Positions 10,015 through 18,224 of a stretch of 64,000 nt of DNA are shown here, piece after piece. Position 1 is the first letter of the stretch, and each line of letters starts with the position of its first letter. The notes below the pieces were generated by a model. That model worked only from the letters and a program-made list of their open reading frames with translations. It was not told the DNA's origin and did no database searches. The position numbers were made by a program, and so were the translations under genes. The stretch is from Clostridia bacterium (GTDB lineage Bacteria; Bacillota; Clostridia; Christensenellales; Borkfalkiaceae): assembly GCA_017504655.1 (NCBI GenBank), contig JAFVQT010000028.1, forward strand, positions 47,537-111,536. Reading direction: 5' to 3'.

Positions 10015-10842
10015 TTATGATTTTTCGATCTTTGATGTTTTTTCCTTCTTATCCGCTACAACCCATATAACGATTGCAATAACAAAAATCATACCGAAAT
10101 AAAGCAACATTCCATTAGATTTCGGATACGTATCGAATAACGCATTCCAATCGTATATAGCTCCAATAGAATTTATAAACGAGTGGTATGAAGCACAAGC
10201 GACAACGCTCTTGGTTGCTTTGTAAATTGCAGCACTTACAAAAGCCCAAACGAATATCGTAATTGCAAATCCTATCAAGCTATCGCCGTAGTGATTTGAC
10301 GATGGCATAGCCCAAATCGGCAAATGCCATACATACCAAATGACAGCGGTAATAGAAGTTGCAATTGGGAACGGCAATTTCTTTTCAAGCTCGGGTTGCA
10401 AAAATCCTCTCCATCCAACCTCCTCCGCTATACCTACAAGTGGTAACATTATGATAAATCCGAGTGGCATCATATACCACGGAGAGCCGTTTGGAACACC
10501 ACAGCAAAGCGCAAATATTAACGCACCTACACAAAACAATCCTGTAATAATAATTGTCGTCAGCGGTTTAGAAGTATGAATAATTCTCTTGAAATATTCT
10601 TTTATAGAGATATTTTCAGTTCTTCGCAAGGTAATCAACAACGCAATAAATGGCGTAGGCGTCGAGAAGAACATACCGATAACGGCATATATCGCATAAC
10701 CGAGTGTGAGTTTTCCGTTTTCCATATAGGAAATCGACCACGGCTCTAAAAGGAACAATGTTAATTGCACCAATAGAGATACAAATAATGTCCATCCTAA
10801 AAATTCTACAATGGGTGCAGGTTTTTCTTTATATTTCCACAT
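10015..10842 (-). CDS. CPBP family intramembrane metalloprotease
   Basis: A multi-spanning membrane protein of the CPBP (CaaX protease / bacteriocin-processing, Abi) family. The signature EEVGWRGFLQPEL carries the EExxxR motif, and two later His-containing helices (WYVWHLPIWAM, ASYHSFINS) complete the predicted metal site. About seven hydrophobic segments are visible. The frame is open from 10869, but a GGAGGG sequence lies inside that extension, so I place the start at the internal ATG, 10842, giving 275 aa; the 15-base spacing is long, so this is uncertain. Convergent with guaA and a single gene. The substrate cannot be told. Confidence 0.8.
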   Translation of the reverse strand: MWKYKEKPAPIVEFLGWTLFVSLLVQLTLFLLEPWSISYMENGKLTLGYAIYAVIGMFFSTPTPFIALLITLRRTENISIKEYFKRIIHTSKPLTTIIITGLFCVGALIFALCCGVPNGSPWYMMPLGFIIMLPLVGIAEEVGWRGFLQPELEKKLPFPIATSITAVIWYVWHLPIWAMPSSNHYGDSLIGFAITIFVWAFVSAAIYKATKSVVACASYHSFINSIGAIYDWNALFDTYPKSNGMLLYFGMIFVIAIVIWVVADKKEKTSKIEKS

Positions 10843-11027
10843 GTTTTTTATATACAACCCTCCTTTCATATTGGATAAACGCTTATTGTTTCAGATTTAC
10901 GAAACATTTTGAGGCAATACCTCGCGTCACATAGTATATTGTATCATACTTTTGAACTTTTTTCAAGTAGTTAAACTAACACTTCGCAAACAAATATAGA
11001 AAACACCATTCAATTTTTTCTAACATC

Positions 11028-11056
11028 TTGTATTTATTCTGATTTTATGGTATAAT
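11028..11056 (+). promoter_or_regulatory. Sigma-A promoter of the structured RNA
   Basis: TTGTAT (11028-11033), a 17-base spacer and TATAAT (11051-11056). The expected start is near 11063, just before the 5' strand of the RNA's closing stem. Confidence 0.7.
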
Positions 11057-11062
11057 GGATAT

Positions 11063-11340
11063 CGTAGGATAGCCGTGCTTTCCGGGTGGTATCGTTGATA
11101 CCGTTTTTTCGCAGACTCCATGGACGAAGCGGAAAAAGGCGGTCAAATCCCCCGAAAAACCGTGTGGAAAGACCTAATTCACGGGGTATAGCTAATTTAA
11201 GCGAGTGGGAATAATCCGTATGTCATAGACGCATAAATCCGTACGGTGCGGAATAATCTGCGTTGCGGATAATAACGATAATATCAAAGCTATGGCTTAA
11301 TAAACGCACCTAAAACACGAGCTTTTGGGTGCGTTTTTTG
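11063..11340 (+). ncRNA. Structured noncoding RNA, class not assigned
   Basis: A stand-alone transcript unit with its own promoter and terminator and no plausible ORF. The 5' AGCCGTGCTTT (11071-11081) pairs with AAAGCTATGGCT (11286-11297) through one bulged base, closing a domain of about 220 bases. Inside are a GGTATC/GATACC hairpin, a TTTTTTCGC/GCGGAAAAA stem, a CCGTG/CACGG stem and an ATCTGC/GCGGAT stem. It lacks the conserved elements I would expect of SRP RNA (the GGAAGCA-type domain IV), tmRNA or RNase P RNA. A raiA-type clostridial RNA is a candidate by size and context, and 6S RNA is another. Neither is established here. Confidence 0.65.
11303..11340 (+). terminator. Terminator of the structured RNA
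   Basis: AACGCACCTAAAA and TTTTGGGTGCGTT form a 13-bp stem (one G-U) followed by a T-run at 11334-11339. Confidence 0.9.
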
Positions 11341-11404
11341 TAAACGGCTGTTATTTATGCTTTTTATTGTAAAGTAAAAAAATTTTTTATAATTTTATTA
11401 AAAT

Positions 11405-11431
11405 TGTAACCTTTTAATTGCAAAATGCGTG
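11405..11431 (+). promoter_or_regulatory. Possible ECF-type promoter of the sigma operon
   Basis: TGTAAC (11405-11410), 17 bases, then CGTG (11428-11431). This matches the AAC / CGT spacing of ECF sigma promoters and lies about 50 bases upstream of the sigma factor start. If real, it implies autoregulation. Confidence 0.45.
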
Positions 11432-11483
11432 TATATAGGTGAAAGGACCTTTCAGCGCTAAAAAATCACAGAGGAGGTGCGAC

Positions 11484-12035
11484 GTGGAAGACTTTAAAAT
11501 TATAGAGCTGTATTTAAAAAGAAACGAAACGGCTCTTTTAGAAACGCAAAACAAGTATTCAAAATATTTAAGCAGTATATCTTATAATATACTAAGGTCA
11601 CGTCAAGACGCTGAAGAATGTGTAAGCGACACCTATAAAAAGGCTTGGGATACTATTCCGCCCCAAAACCCTCAAAATTTAGCAACGTATCTCGGCAAAA
11701 TAGCGAGAAACCTGTCTATAAGTCGATTGTTTTATAACAATGCGCAAAAAAGAGATAAAAGGACAGAGTTGCTTTTTAGCGAGGTTGAAGAGATGTTGCC
11801 TTCCTCTGACGGTGATATAACAGACGAAATCGCGCTTAAAGAGCTGTTAAACATATTTTTGGCAAGGCTTGAAAAAACCGAGAGAGTAATTTTTGTGAGA
11901 AGGTATTATTACGCAAGCTCGATCAAAGAGATTGCAGATAGCTATGGACTAAACAAAAACAGTGTAAAGGTGACTCTTTTCAGACTGCGTCAAAAATTAA
12001 AAGAATATTTGCAAAGCGAAGGGGTATCAATATGA
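11484..12035 (+). CDS. ECF-like RNA polymerase sigma factor
   Basis: A sigma-70 family factor of about 183 aa with region 2 (residues about 20-75, including ILRSRQDAEECVSDTYKKAW) and region 4 (YGLNKNSVKVTLFRLRQKL near the C-terminus). There is no region 1 or 3, as in ECF factors. I choose GTG 11484 because GAGGAGGTG stands just before it, although the frame is open from 11439. The stop overlaps the next ATG by four bases (ATGA). The downstream membrane protein is the natural candidate for an anti-sigma factor or sensor. Confidence 0.88.
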   Translation: MEDFKIIELYLKRNETALLETQNKYSKYLSSISYNILRSRQDAEECVSDTYKKAWDTIPPQNPQNLATYLGKIARNLSISRLFYNNAQKRDKRTELLFSEVEEMLPSSDGDITDEIALKELLNIFLARLEKTERVIFVRRYYYASSIKEIADSYGLNKNSVKVTLFRLRQKLKEYLQSEGVSI

Positions 12036-13885
12036 AAATAAAAAAGACGTTGGATGTAATAGGGCAAATTGACGACAGGTACGTCGAGGAAGCAAGCCCA
12101 AATAATGCGAAAAATATTTTCAAGGAAAATAAAAAACAAAAATGGCAAAAGCGCAGATGGATGCGCTACGGCTTTATTGCCGTCGCGTGCTCACTTTTTA
12201 TAGCCTTGAATTTGTGGCTGTTTATTCCGTATAACACGTCACCGCCAAGCGTTGCGGAGTTTTCGTCAAGCAGGTATTATTCGGTTATACAAAAGATAAA
12301 TCAAGTGCAGTTTAAAAAACCCAGGTACAAAAATAATTTTCAAAAGCTTATAAACGGCGGATTTTTCCCATTCAAGGCGTCAATGGGTGATATCGGTGCG
12401 CCGGAGAATGGGGAATACGTAGAAACTACCGACAACCAGGTCGATGGAATTATAGAGGCAGACCTAATAAAAAGAACTGATAAATACGCCTTTTATTTAA
12501 ACAGAAACACGGTAAACGTCTATTCGCTTGAAAAAGAAAATTCTGCGCTTATTACAAGCTATAAGATAGAAGTTTATGCTGAATACCTTGAGACAGAAGG
12601 CGAAATGTTTTTGTCTGAGGACGCTAAAAGACTTAGCGTAATTGTTCCATATTCTAAAAAGGGTTCAAACCAAAGATTTTTAGACGTAGTGTCGTTAAGT
12701 GTTGAAAACCCACAAAATATAACTGAAATAGGAAGAATAACTTTAAATTCGGCATACAATACGAGCAGACTTGTAAATGGAGATTTGCTTATCGTAGGTT
12801 CTTATACCGTTTGGTCTGGAGTAGATTTTAATTGTCAAGAAGATTATATTCCTAGAATTACCGTTGGAGGAGAAACGACGTATATTCCTATGGAAGATAT
12901 AGTTGCCCCTGACGTATTGACGAGTTCTAGTTATACGGTGCTTTGTAAAATTGATGAAAAGAGTTTAGAAGTAGATGATTTTATGGCGTTTTTGTCTTAC
13001 ACGCAAGCCGTATACGTTTCTCACGATTTCGTATACGTCGGCAGAAGTTTTTCCTTAGAGTACGTAAAGACAAAAAACACTTCGTTACACGTAGATAAAA
13101 CAGAGATAATTCCGATAGGATATACGGGTGAGGGTTTTGAAGTTGAAAAGTCGGTAGTTGTAGACGGCCACGTGAACGACCAATACAGCATGGATGAGTT
13201 TGACGGTAATTTAAGGGTTGTTACGACTACGACTCAAAGCGAGTATTATAGCGACGGAAGATACAATTCCTTTATTTCTTCTAAAATAAACGCAAGCTTA
13301 TTCGTTGTGAATTTAACCGATATGCAGATAGTCGCAAGCGTAGAAAGGTTTGCCCCTGAGGGCGAAAGCGTGAGGTCTGTAAGGTTTGAAAAAAACACGG
13401 TTTACGTGTGTACCTCAGTATACGTAAGCGACCCGGTGTTCTTCTTTGATTTGACAGACTTAAAAGATATAAAAATTAAGGATACCGGCACTATAGCAGG
13501 CTTTTCCACCTCCTTGGTTAACTTTGGAGAGGGGTACTTGCTCGGTGTTGGAGTCGGCGAAAACGGACAGGATTTAAAAATTGAAATTTACGCAGAGGAG
13601 CAGGACGGAGTAGTATCCGTATGTAAATACGAGCAAAACGTAGGGCATTCATCCAGCTATAAGTCGTACTATATTGACAGAGAGAAGAAAATGATAGGCT
13701 TAGGCACTTGGCACCACGTAAGCGGAGATTGTGAGTATCTTCTTCTCAGCTTTAACGGTGAGAGTCTTACGGTTGTGTTAAACGTTCCTATAAACACTGA
13801 TTCGTATTTTGTAAGAATGGTTTTAATAGACGGTTACGCGTATATTTTTGGACAAAATGAATTTTTGGTTAAAAAAGTAGTGTAA
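12032..13885 (+). CDS. Membrane-anchored beta-propeller protein, putative sigma partner
   Basis: 617 aa. Residues 1-48 are charged and probably cytoplasmic, one transmembrane helix follows (GFIAVACSLFIALNLWLFI, about 49-67), and the rest is extracytoplasmic with the repetitive pattern of the secreted C-terminal beta-propeller family (PF09826 type), for example QVDGIIEADLIKRTDKYAFY. Its start overlaps the sigma gene stop. The topology, with a short inner tail and a large outer domain, fits an anti-sigma factor that senses something at the cell surface. No zinc-binding anti-sigma motif is visible in the tail, so that role is inferred from the operon only. Confidence 0.75.
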   Translation: MKIKKTLDVIGQIDDRYVEEASPNNAKNIFKENKKQKWQKRRWMRYGFIAVACSLFIALNLWLFIPYNTSPPSVAEFSSSRYYSVIQKINQVQFKKPRYKNNFQKLINGGFFPFKASMGDIGAPENGEYVETTDNQVDGIIEADLIKRTDKYAFYLNRNTVNVYSLEKENSALITSYKIEVYAEYLETEGEMFLSEDAKRLSVIVPYSKKGSNQRFLDVVSLSVENPQNITEIGRITLNSAYNTSRLVNGDLLIVGSYTVWSGVDFNCQEDYIPRITVGGETTYIPMEDIVAPDVLTSSSYTVLCKIDEKSLEVDDFMAFLSYTQAVYVSHDFVYVGRSFSLEYVKTKNTSLHVDKTEIIPIGYTGEGFEVEKSVVVDGHVNDQYSMDEFDGNLRVVTTTTQSEYYSDGRYNSFISSKINASLFVVNLTDMQIVASVERFAPEGESVRSVRFEKNTVYVCTSVYVSDPVFFFDLTDLKDIKIKDTGTIAGFSTSLVNFGEGYLLGVGVGENGQDLKIEIYAEEQDGVVSVCKYEQNVGHSSSYKSYYIDREKKMIGLGTWHHVSGDCEYLLLSFNGESLTVVLNVPINTDSYFVRMVLIDGYAYIFGQNEFLVKKVV

Positions 13886-13892
13886 ATAAGAA

Positions 13893-13926
13893 AGCCCCTT
13901 GATAAGTCGATTATCAAGGGGATTTT
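13893..13926. terminator. Bidirectional terminator
   Basis: A perfect 11-bp stem, CCCCTTGATAA / TTATCAAGGGG, with T-rich tails on both strands. It is shared by the convergent propeller gene (+) and ferritin-like gene (-). Confidence 0.85.
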
Positions 13927-13939
13927 GCATGTTTCAAAT

Positions 13940-15214
13940 TCAATTTTGTTTAAATTTTGTCGATTTTGCAGCATCGGGATTAAAGCCAACCTCGGTGTTG
14001 TCTTTTGTCCTGCATCTGAGAGCCTCTATCGGGTTTTCTGCTGTTTCAAATCGGTAGTCATTGCCATTCTTTTTAATATAATCCTCAATCACCCTATGCG
14101 AAGCCATGTCCTTAACGGGACAATTTATCTTGGGGTTATAGGTGAAGAACCTTGCGTTTTGCTCTAAGTTGCAAACGTCCTTATAATCCTCTGAATCGCC
14201 CGTGTACTGTACGGTGTTTGCAATTATATCCTTAACGTAATCAATATTGGAGTGAAGAGATAAAGGCTCGGGGAATTCCGGGTCTAAAATAACCTCTTGA
14301 TAGTCCTTTTTAGAATATTTCTTTAAAAGCTCTACTGCGCCGTGCAGATGAGAAAGCTCCATTTCAAAGAAATGCTCCCAAATCTTTTTAATGTTTTTAT
14401 CGGTTTCGGTCATATAGTTGGACCAGTACACAAAGCACTCTGTATATTCGTGCCAAAGATTGCATTCAAGCCAGTCGGGCGAGGTGTCGATTAGCGCACC
14501 GTATTGTGTTACGTGCTCTTCCTCGACAAGACAGATTTCCTCAAACAGCTTTCTGCCCAAATCGTTTATATAAAAGGCAGATTGGTTCATATAATAGTTC
14601 ATTGTTTGCTGTTCTGCGGCGGTTATAATCATGGTGTTTAAAACCGTCTGAGTTGATGCCTTTTTGCCGTTAATGCATCTTTTAACGTTGTCGATTGGGT
14701 GTCTGTGATGAGAAACGGTAGGTCTTGCAGGGGTTATTTCGGTGTAACCGCCAACCAGCCTTTCGGCGTGCACACCGTAATCCATATCCAATAGGTTAGA
14801 ATATCTGTAAAGGTGGTCAAAATCCTCAAGCAGAGCAAAGTCAAGTGCTTTTTTAACGTAAAAATCACTTTCCTTTTGCGCCATCTCCGCCGTCAGGTCA
14901 ACAGCTAACTGCTCGTAAGTAATGGTCGTTTCAAGCACGGTTTCGTTTACGGGCTTTAAGTTTACGAGCTTTTGCTGTTGCTGTTTTTCCAAAAAACGGG
15001 TAAGAGCAATATCCCTTCTCAAATCTGTATTGGAGATATTGCGGTGCATTTGATGAGAAAACCAATTTGCCTCCCACTCTGCACCTGCCGCGAGAATAAT
15101 CCTCGTTTTGGTATAGGGGTCAACCTGGTTTTTGTCATAGGCCTTGGGGTATAGGTCTTTAAAGCTTTGCAAGTAATCTTCTTGCGCGTTTACTTTTTCT
15201 TTAAACGGATTCAT
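13940..15214 (-). CDS. Ferritin-like helical protein, probable di-metal site(s)
   Basis: 424 aa, almost entirely helical, no signal peptide and no membrane span. Glu and His occur with the spacing of ferritin-like bundles: EWEANWFSHQMHR, LLEDFDHLYRYS, TAAEQQTMNYYMNQ, EEICLVEEEHVTQYG, LWHEYTECFVYW and EMELSHLHGAVELL. That would suit two four-helix domains in one chain. An AAGGAG site precedes the ATG. I do not recognise a named family; a role in oxidative stress or metal storage is only inference. It has its own promoter and terminator, so it is monocistronic. Confidence 0.65.
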   Translation of the reverse strand: MNPFKEKVNAQEDYLQSFKDLYPKAYDKNQVDPYTKTRIILAAGAEWEANWFSHQMHRNISNTDLRRDIALTRFLEKQQQQKLVNLKPVNETVLETTITYEQLAVDLTAEMAQKESDFYVKKALDFALLEDFDHLYRYSNLLDMDYGVHAERLVGGYTEITPARPTVSHHRHPIDNVKRCINGKKASTQTVLNTMIITAAEQQTMNYYMNQSAFYINDLGRKLFEEICLVEEEHVTQYGALIDTSPDWLECNLWHEYTECFVYWSNYMTETDKNIKKIWEHFFEMELSHLHGAVELLKKYSKKDYQEVILDPEFPEPLSLHSNIDYVKDIIANTVQYTGDSEDYKDVCNLEQNARFFTYNPKINCPVKDMASHRVIEDYIKKNGNDYRFETAENPIEALRCRTKDNTEVGFNPDAAKSTKFKQN

Positions 15215-15252
15215 ATTGTACTCCTTACGTCCCTAAAAAGGGGTTTGGTAAA

Positions 15253-15282
15253 ATTATACCCATAAAAGAAAAATTTAAACAA
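15253..15282 (-). promoter_or_regulatory. Promoter of the ferritin-like gene
   Basis: On the minus strand: TTGTTT (15277-15282), an 18-base spacer, and TATAAT (15253-15258), about 40 bases before the ATG. Confidence 0.6.
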
Positions 15283-15284
15283 AA

Positions 15285-15326
15285 AAATAAAACCCTTGCG
15301 ATAATCAGCTTATCGCGAGGGTTTTG
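15285..15326 (-). terminator. Terminator of the CNNM gene
   Basis: AAAACCC.TTGCGATAA pairs with TTATCGC.GAGGGTTTT around a 5-base loop. On the minus strand it is followed by a long T-run. Confidence 0.85.
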
Positions 15327-15334
15327 GTATTTAA

Positions 15335-16636
15335 TCAGTCTTCGTCCTTTTCTTCCGTTTCTTCTTCGGACTTGATTATAACCTTGATTTCAAGAACCTT
15401 TCTGAGATTTCTCTTGATAACCGTAATTTCAAGATTTCTGAAATTAAAGGTTGCGCCGATAGAGGGGATTTCGCCAAACTGCTCGATAACCCAACCGGAA
15501 ACGGTGTTAGAATCCCATTCCTCGTCCTCTTCCTGCTCAAAAAGCTCGCAAAAATCAGAAAGCTCTGCATTGCCGTCTACGAGATAAGTGGTATCGTCAA
15601 CCTTAGTAAAGTAGTTTACGACCTCGTCATGCTCATCCCAAATCTCGCCTACAAGCTCTTCTAAAATATCCTCTAAGGTAACTATACCAAGCGTTCCGCC
15701 ATACTCGTCGAGAACCGTAGCCATATGAACCTTTTGCTTTTGAAGAGTACGGAGTAAAACTGATATCTTCATATGCTCGGTAGCTATCGCCATAGAGGTT
15801 ATAATGCCTTTTATGTTTTTAGTACCCTTTAAGTAAGCGTTAAAGAAGTCTTTTTCGTGTATCATACCGATAATTGTATCGATAGAGTTTTTGTAAACGG
15901 GAACTCTTGAGAATCCGTTTTGTAAAAAGACGTCCTTAATTTCCTCCATAGGCGTGTCCATTTCAACGGCAATGACGTTTACTCTCGGAACTAAAATATC
16001 GCCGACTTCAACGTCGTTAAACTCAATTGCGCCCGAAATAAGCTCGGTTTCGCTCTCGTCTAACGTGCCGTCCTCACTCGCTTCCTCTACGTAGGTTAAA
16101 AGCTCTTCTTCAGTGATAACGTCAACGCTCTTGAATTTAAACACTTTGGTAAGAATTAGCTTCCAGCCGGTAAAGAACATGTTCAGAGGGAAGAGTATTA
16201 CAACTAAAAAGCTTATCAAGCCGCTTGCAAAGCAAGCAAATTTTTCAGGGACCTCTTTTGCAATTGTCTTTGGTGTAATCTCGCCGAATATAAGCACGAG
16301 AACGGTTGTTGCCGCAGTTGTTACCGTTGCGGCAAGGCTTGCTTGCGATATAAGTGTTGCAAACAAAAGACCTGCAATCGTTGTCATAGCGATATTGACT
16401 ATGTTGTTACCAATCAAGAGGGTAAACAAAAGTCTATCGTAATTTTCGGTAAGAGCAATGGCTTTATTAGCCGATTTTTTGCCATCCTCAGCAAGCATTT
16501 TAAGCCTTGCCTTGTTGACAGAGGTAAAGGCGGTTTCGGTAGCCGAAAAGAACGCCGAAAGTAAGATGAGAACCGTTATGGCAATTAAATATCCGCCAAT
16601 TAAGTTCGCATCGGGAGGGGGTTGGTCTGTGTCCAT
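15335..16636 (-). CDS. CNNM/CorC (HlyC) family membrane protein
   Basis: 433 aa with the standard order: an N-terminal DUF21 (CNNM) membrane domain of about 190 residues with four hydrophobic segments, a CBS pair (residues about 215-335, with VGDILVPRVNVIAVEMDTP and VATVLDEYGGTLGIVTLEDIL), and a C-terminal CorC/HlyC transporter-associated domain. The family is linked to Mg2+ or Co2+ efflux and homeostasis. The 'hemolysin' label is historical. TAGGAGA precedes the ATG. It has its own promoter and terminator. Confidence 0.92.
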   Translation of the reverse strand: MDTDQPPPDANLIGGYLIAITVLILLSAFFSATETAFTSVNKARLKMLAEDGKKSANKAIALTENYDRLLFTLLIGNNIVNIAMTTIAGLLFATLISQASLAATVTTAATTVLVLIFGEITPKTIAKEVPEKFACFASGLISFLVVILFPLNMFFTGWKLILTKVFKFKSVDVITEEELLTYVEEASEDGTLDESETELISGAIEFNDVEVGDILVPRVNVIAVEMDTPMEEIKDVFLQNGFSRVPVYKNSIDTIIGMIHEKDFFNAYLKGTKNIKGIITSMAIATEHMKISVLLRTLQKQKVHMATVLDEYGGTLGIVTLEDILEELVGEIWDEHDEVVNYFTKVDDTTYLVDGNAELSDFCELFEQEEDEEWDSNTVSGWVIEQFGEIPSIGATFNFRNLEITVIKRNLRKVLEIKVIIKSEEETEEKDED

Positions 16637-16687
16637 ATTATTCTCCTATAGTAATTTTATTCGCCGTTTGGCAAATAATTGCTTAGC

Positions 16688-16716
16688 ATTATATCATAAA
16701 TTTTATATATTGTAAA
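16688..16716 (-). promoter_or_regulatory. Promoter of the CNNM gene
   Basis: On the minus strand: TTTACA (16711-16716), a 17-base spacer, TATAAT (16688-16693). Confidence 0.7.
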
Positions 16717-16775
16717 CCGTTTTAGGCTATTTTAGTGTTAAAACAATGAAAATATGTCAAACGGCCTTTTCAAAA

Positions 16776-16804
16776 TTGACAAATAAAATCTAAAGGTGTA
16801 TAAT
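16776..16804 (+). promoter_or_regulatory. Promoter of tldD-tldE
   Basis: Consensus TTGACA (16776-16781), a 17-base spacer, TATAAT (16799-16804), about 30 bases before the tldD ATG. Confidence 0.85.
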
Positions 16805-16832
16805 CTTTGCTATCAAAATCAAGGAGGATTTT

Positions 16833-18224
16833 ATGCCTTTTTCTAAGTATTTGGAGTCTAAGAGGGCAGAGCTTAAAGAGCTCGTTTCCCATCTTGGCAA
16901 AAAGTTTGGTTACGTAAGCGTTTTAGGTACGGACGTTTCCGCAACCGTTTATATGGCAAACAAAAACGCGCAGTCGGTCAGAGATGGCTCGGGTGAGTGT
17001 GGCTTCGTGGTAAAAATGCATGACGGCAAGGCGTTTTACGAGTATTCCTTAAGTGAAATCAGCGGTGACGTAAAAGCCCTGGCGGACAGGATTTTAAGCG
17101 AGGTCAAATTGGCTGACGGCATAGAAACGGTCGAAGGAACTGCCGTTAAGGACGAGCCGCTTACAAGGTCGTTTATAAGAGAAAGTGATTTCGGAAGCTA
17201 TTCGGACGACGAGCTTTTAGGCTTTTGCGTTAAGCTGAAGGACGAGATTTTAGCAAAGGACGAAAAGGTTGTAAATGCTGCTGTAATGCTTCAGCCTTAT
17301 ACGGTTTCTAAAATCTTTATATCTAAAAACAGAGAGCTGGACCAACATTACGGTTGGGTAAACGGCATCTGTATGGCAACCTATTTCGACGGAAAGATGG
17401 TTCAGCCGAGAGAGGGCAGACACTACTATCTTTTAAGCGATGTATTGGAAAATCTCCCTAAAAAGGTCGATAAGCTCATAGATAAGGCTCGCCATTTAGC
17501 AAAGGCAACGCCTATCGTTCCCGGTGTCTACGATGTTATTACGGACAGTTCTATAACCGGGCTTATCGCTCACGAGGCGTTTGGACACGGCGTAGAAATG
17601 GATCAGTTTGTAAAGGAGAGAGCCTTAGCAAAGGAATTCGTGGGCAAATACGTTGCCTCGCCGATTACCAACATGCGTGACGGAGCGGGCGCAACCCTTT
17701 CTGCCGCATCTTATTTCTTTGATGACGACGGAGTTTTAGCGCACGATACTCAAATTATTAAAGACGGAATACTCGTAACCGGTATTTCAGACCTCGTTTC
17801 CGCATCCGTTTTAGGCACTGAGCCAACGGGCAACGGCAGAAGAGAGTCGTATAAGAGAAAGGCGTATTCCCGTATGACCAATACGTTTTTTGAAAAGGGT
17901 AGCGACAAGCTTGAGGATATGATAAGGTCTATAAAGCACGGCTATATGCTTTTTGAAACCAACAACGGTATGGAAGATCCTAAAAACTGGCAGATACAGT
18001 GTACCGCGGAATACGGTATTGAGATAGTTGACGGTAAGCTTACCGAAAATTACGTTTCTCCCGTAGTAATGAGCGGAAGTGTTCCCGAGCTTTTAAAATC
18101 TATCACAATGATTTCGGACGATTTTGAGGTGATAGGCGCAGGCAGCTGCGGAAAGGGATATAAGGAATGGGTTAAGGTGTCCGACGGCGGACCGTGTTTA
18201 AAGGTTAAGGTGAAACTCGCATGA
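16833..18224 (+). CDS. tldD: TldD metalloprotease subunit
   Basis: The catalytic half of the TldD/TldE cytoplasmic metalloprotease, which in E. coli trims unfolded peptides and matures microcin B17. 463 aa. The zinc motif HEAFGHGVEMD (HExxxH) is near residue 246, and the C-terminal GAGSCGKGYKEWVKVSDGG is typical of the family. An AAGGAGG site and a strong promoter precede it. The start of tldE overlaps its stop by four bases, consistent with stoichiometric heterodimer synthesis. No peptide precursor or RiPP enzyme is nearby, so a housekeeping role is likely. Confidence 0.94.
   Translation: MPFSKYLESKRAELKELVSHLGKKFGYVSVLGTDVSATVYMANKNAQSVRDGSGECGFVVKMHDGKAFYEYSLSEISGDVKALADRILSEVKLADGIETVEGTAVKDEPLTRSFIRESDFGSYSDDELLGFCVKLKDEILAKDEKVVNAAVMLQPYTVSKIFISKNRELDQHYGWVNGICMATYFDGKMVQPREGRHYYLLSDVLENLPKKVDKLIDKARHLAKATPIVPGVYDVITDSSITGLIAHEAFGHGVEMDQFVKERALAKEFVGKYVASPITNMRDGAGATLSAASYFFDDDGVLAHDTQIIKDGILVTGISDLVSASVLGTEPTGNGRRESYKRKAYSRMTNTFFEKGSDKLEDMIRSIKHGYMLFETNNGMEDPKNWQIQCTAEYGIEIVDGKLTENYVSPVVMSGSVPELLKSITMISDDFEVIGAGSCGKGYKEWVKVSDGGPCLKVKVKLA

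Noticed and set aside
11063..11340. SRP RNA or T-box leader
   Set aside because: The beginning (GCCGTGCT then GGGTGGTA) looks superficially like either, but the SRP domain IV motif is missing, and there is no specifier domain or downstream synthetase or amino-acid gene for a T-box.
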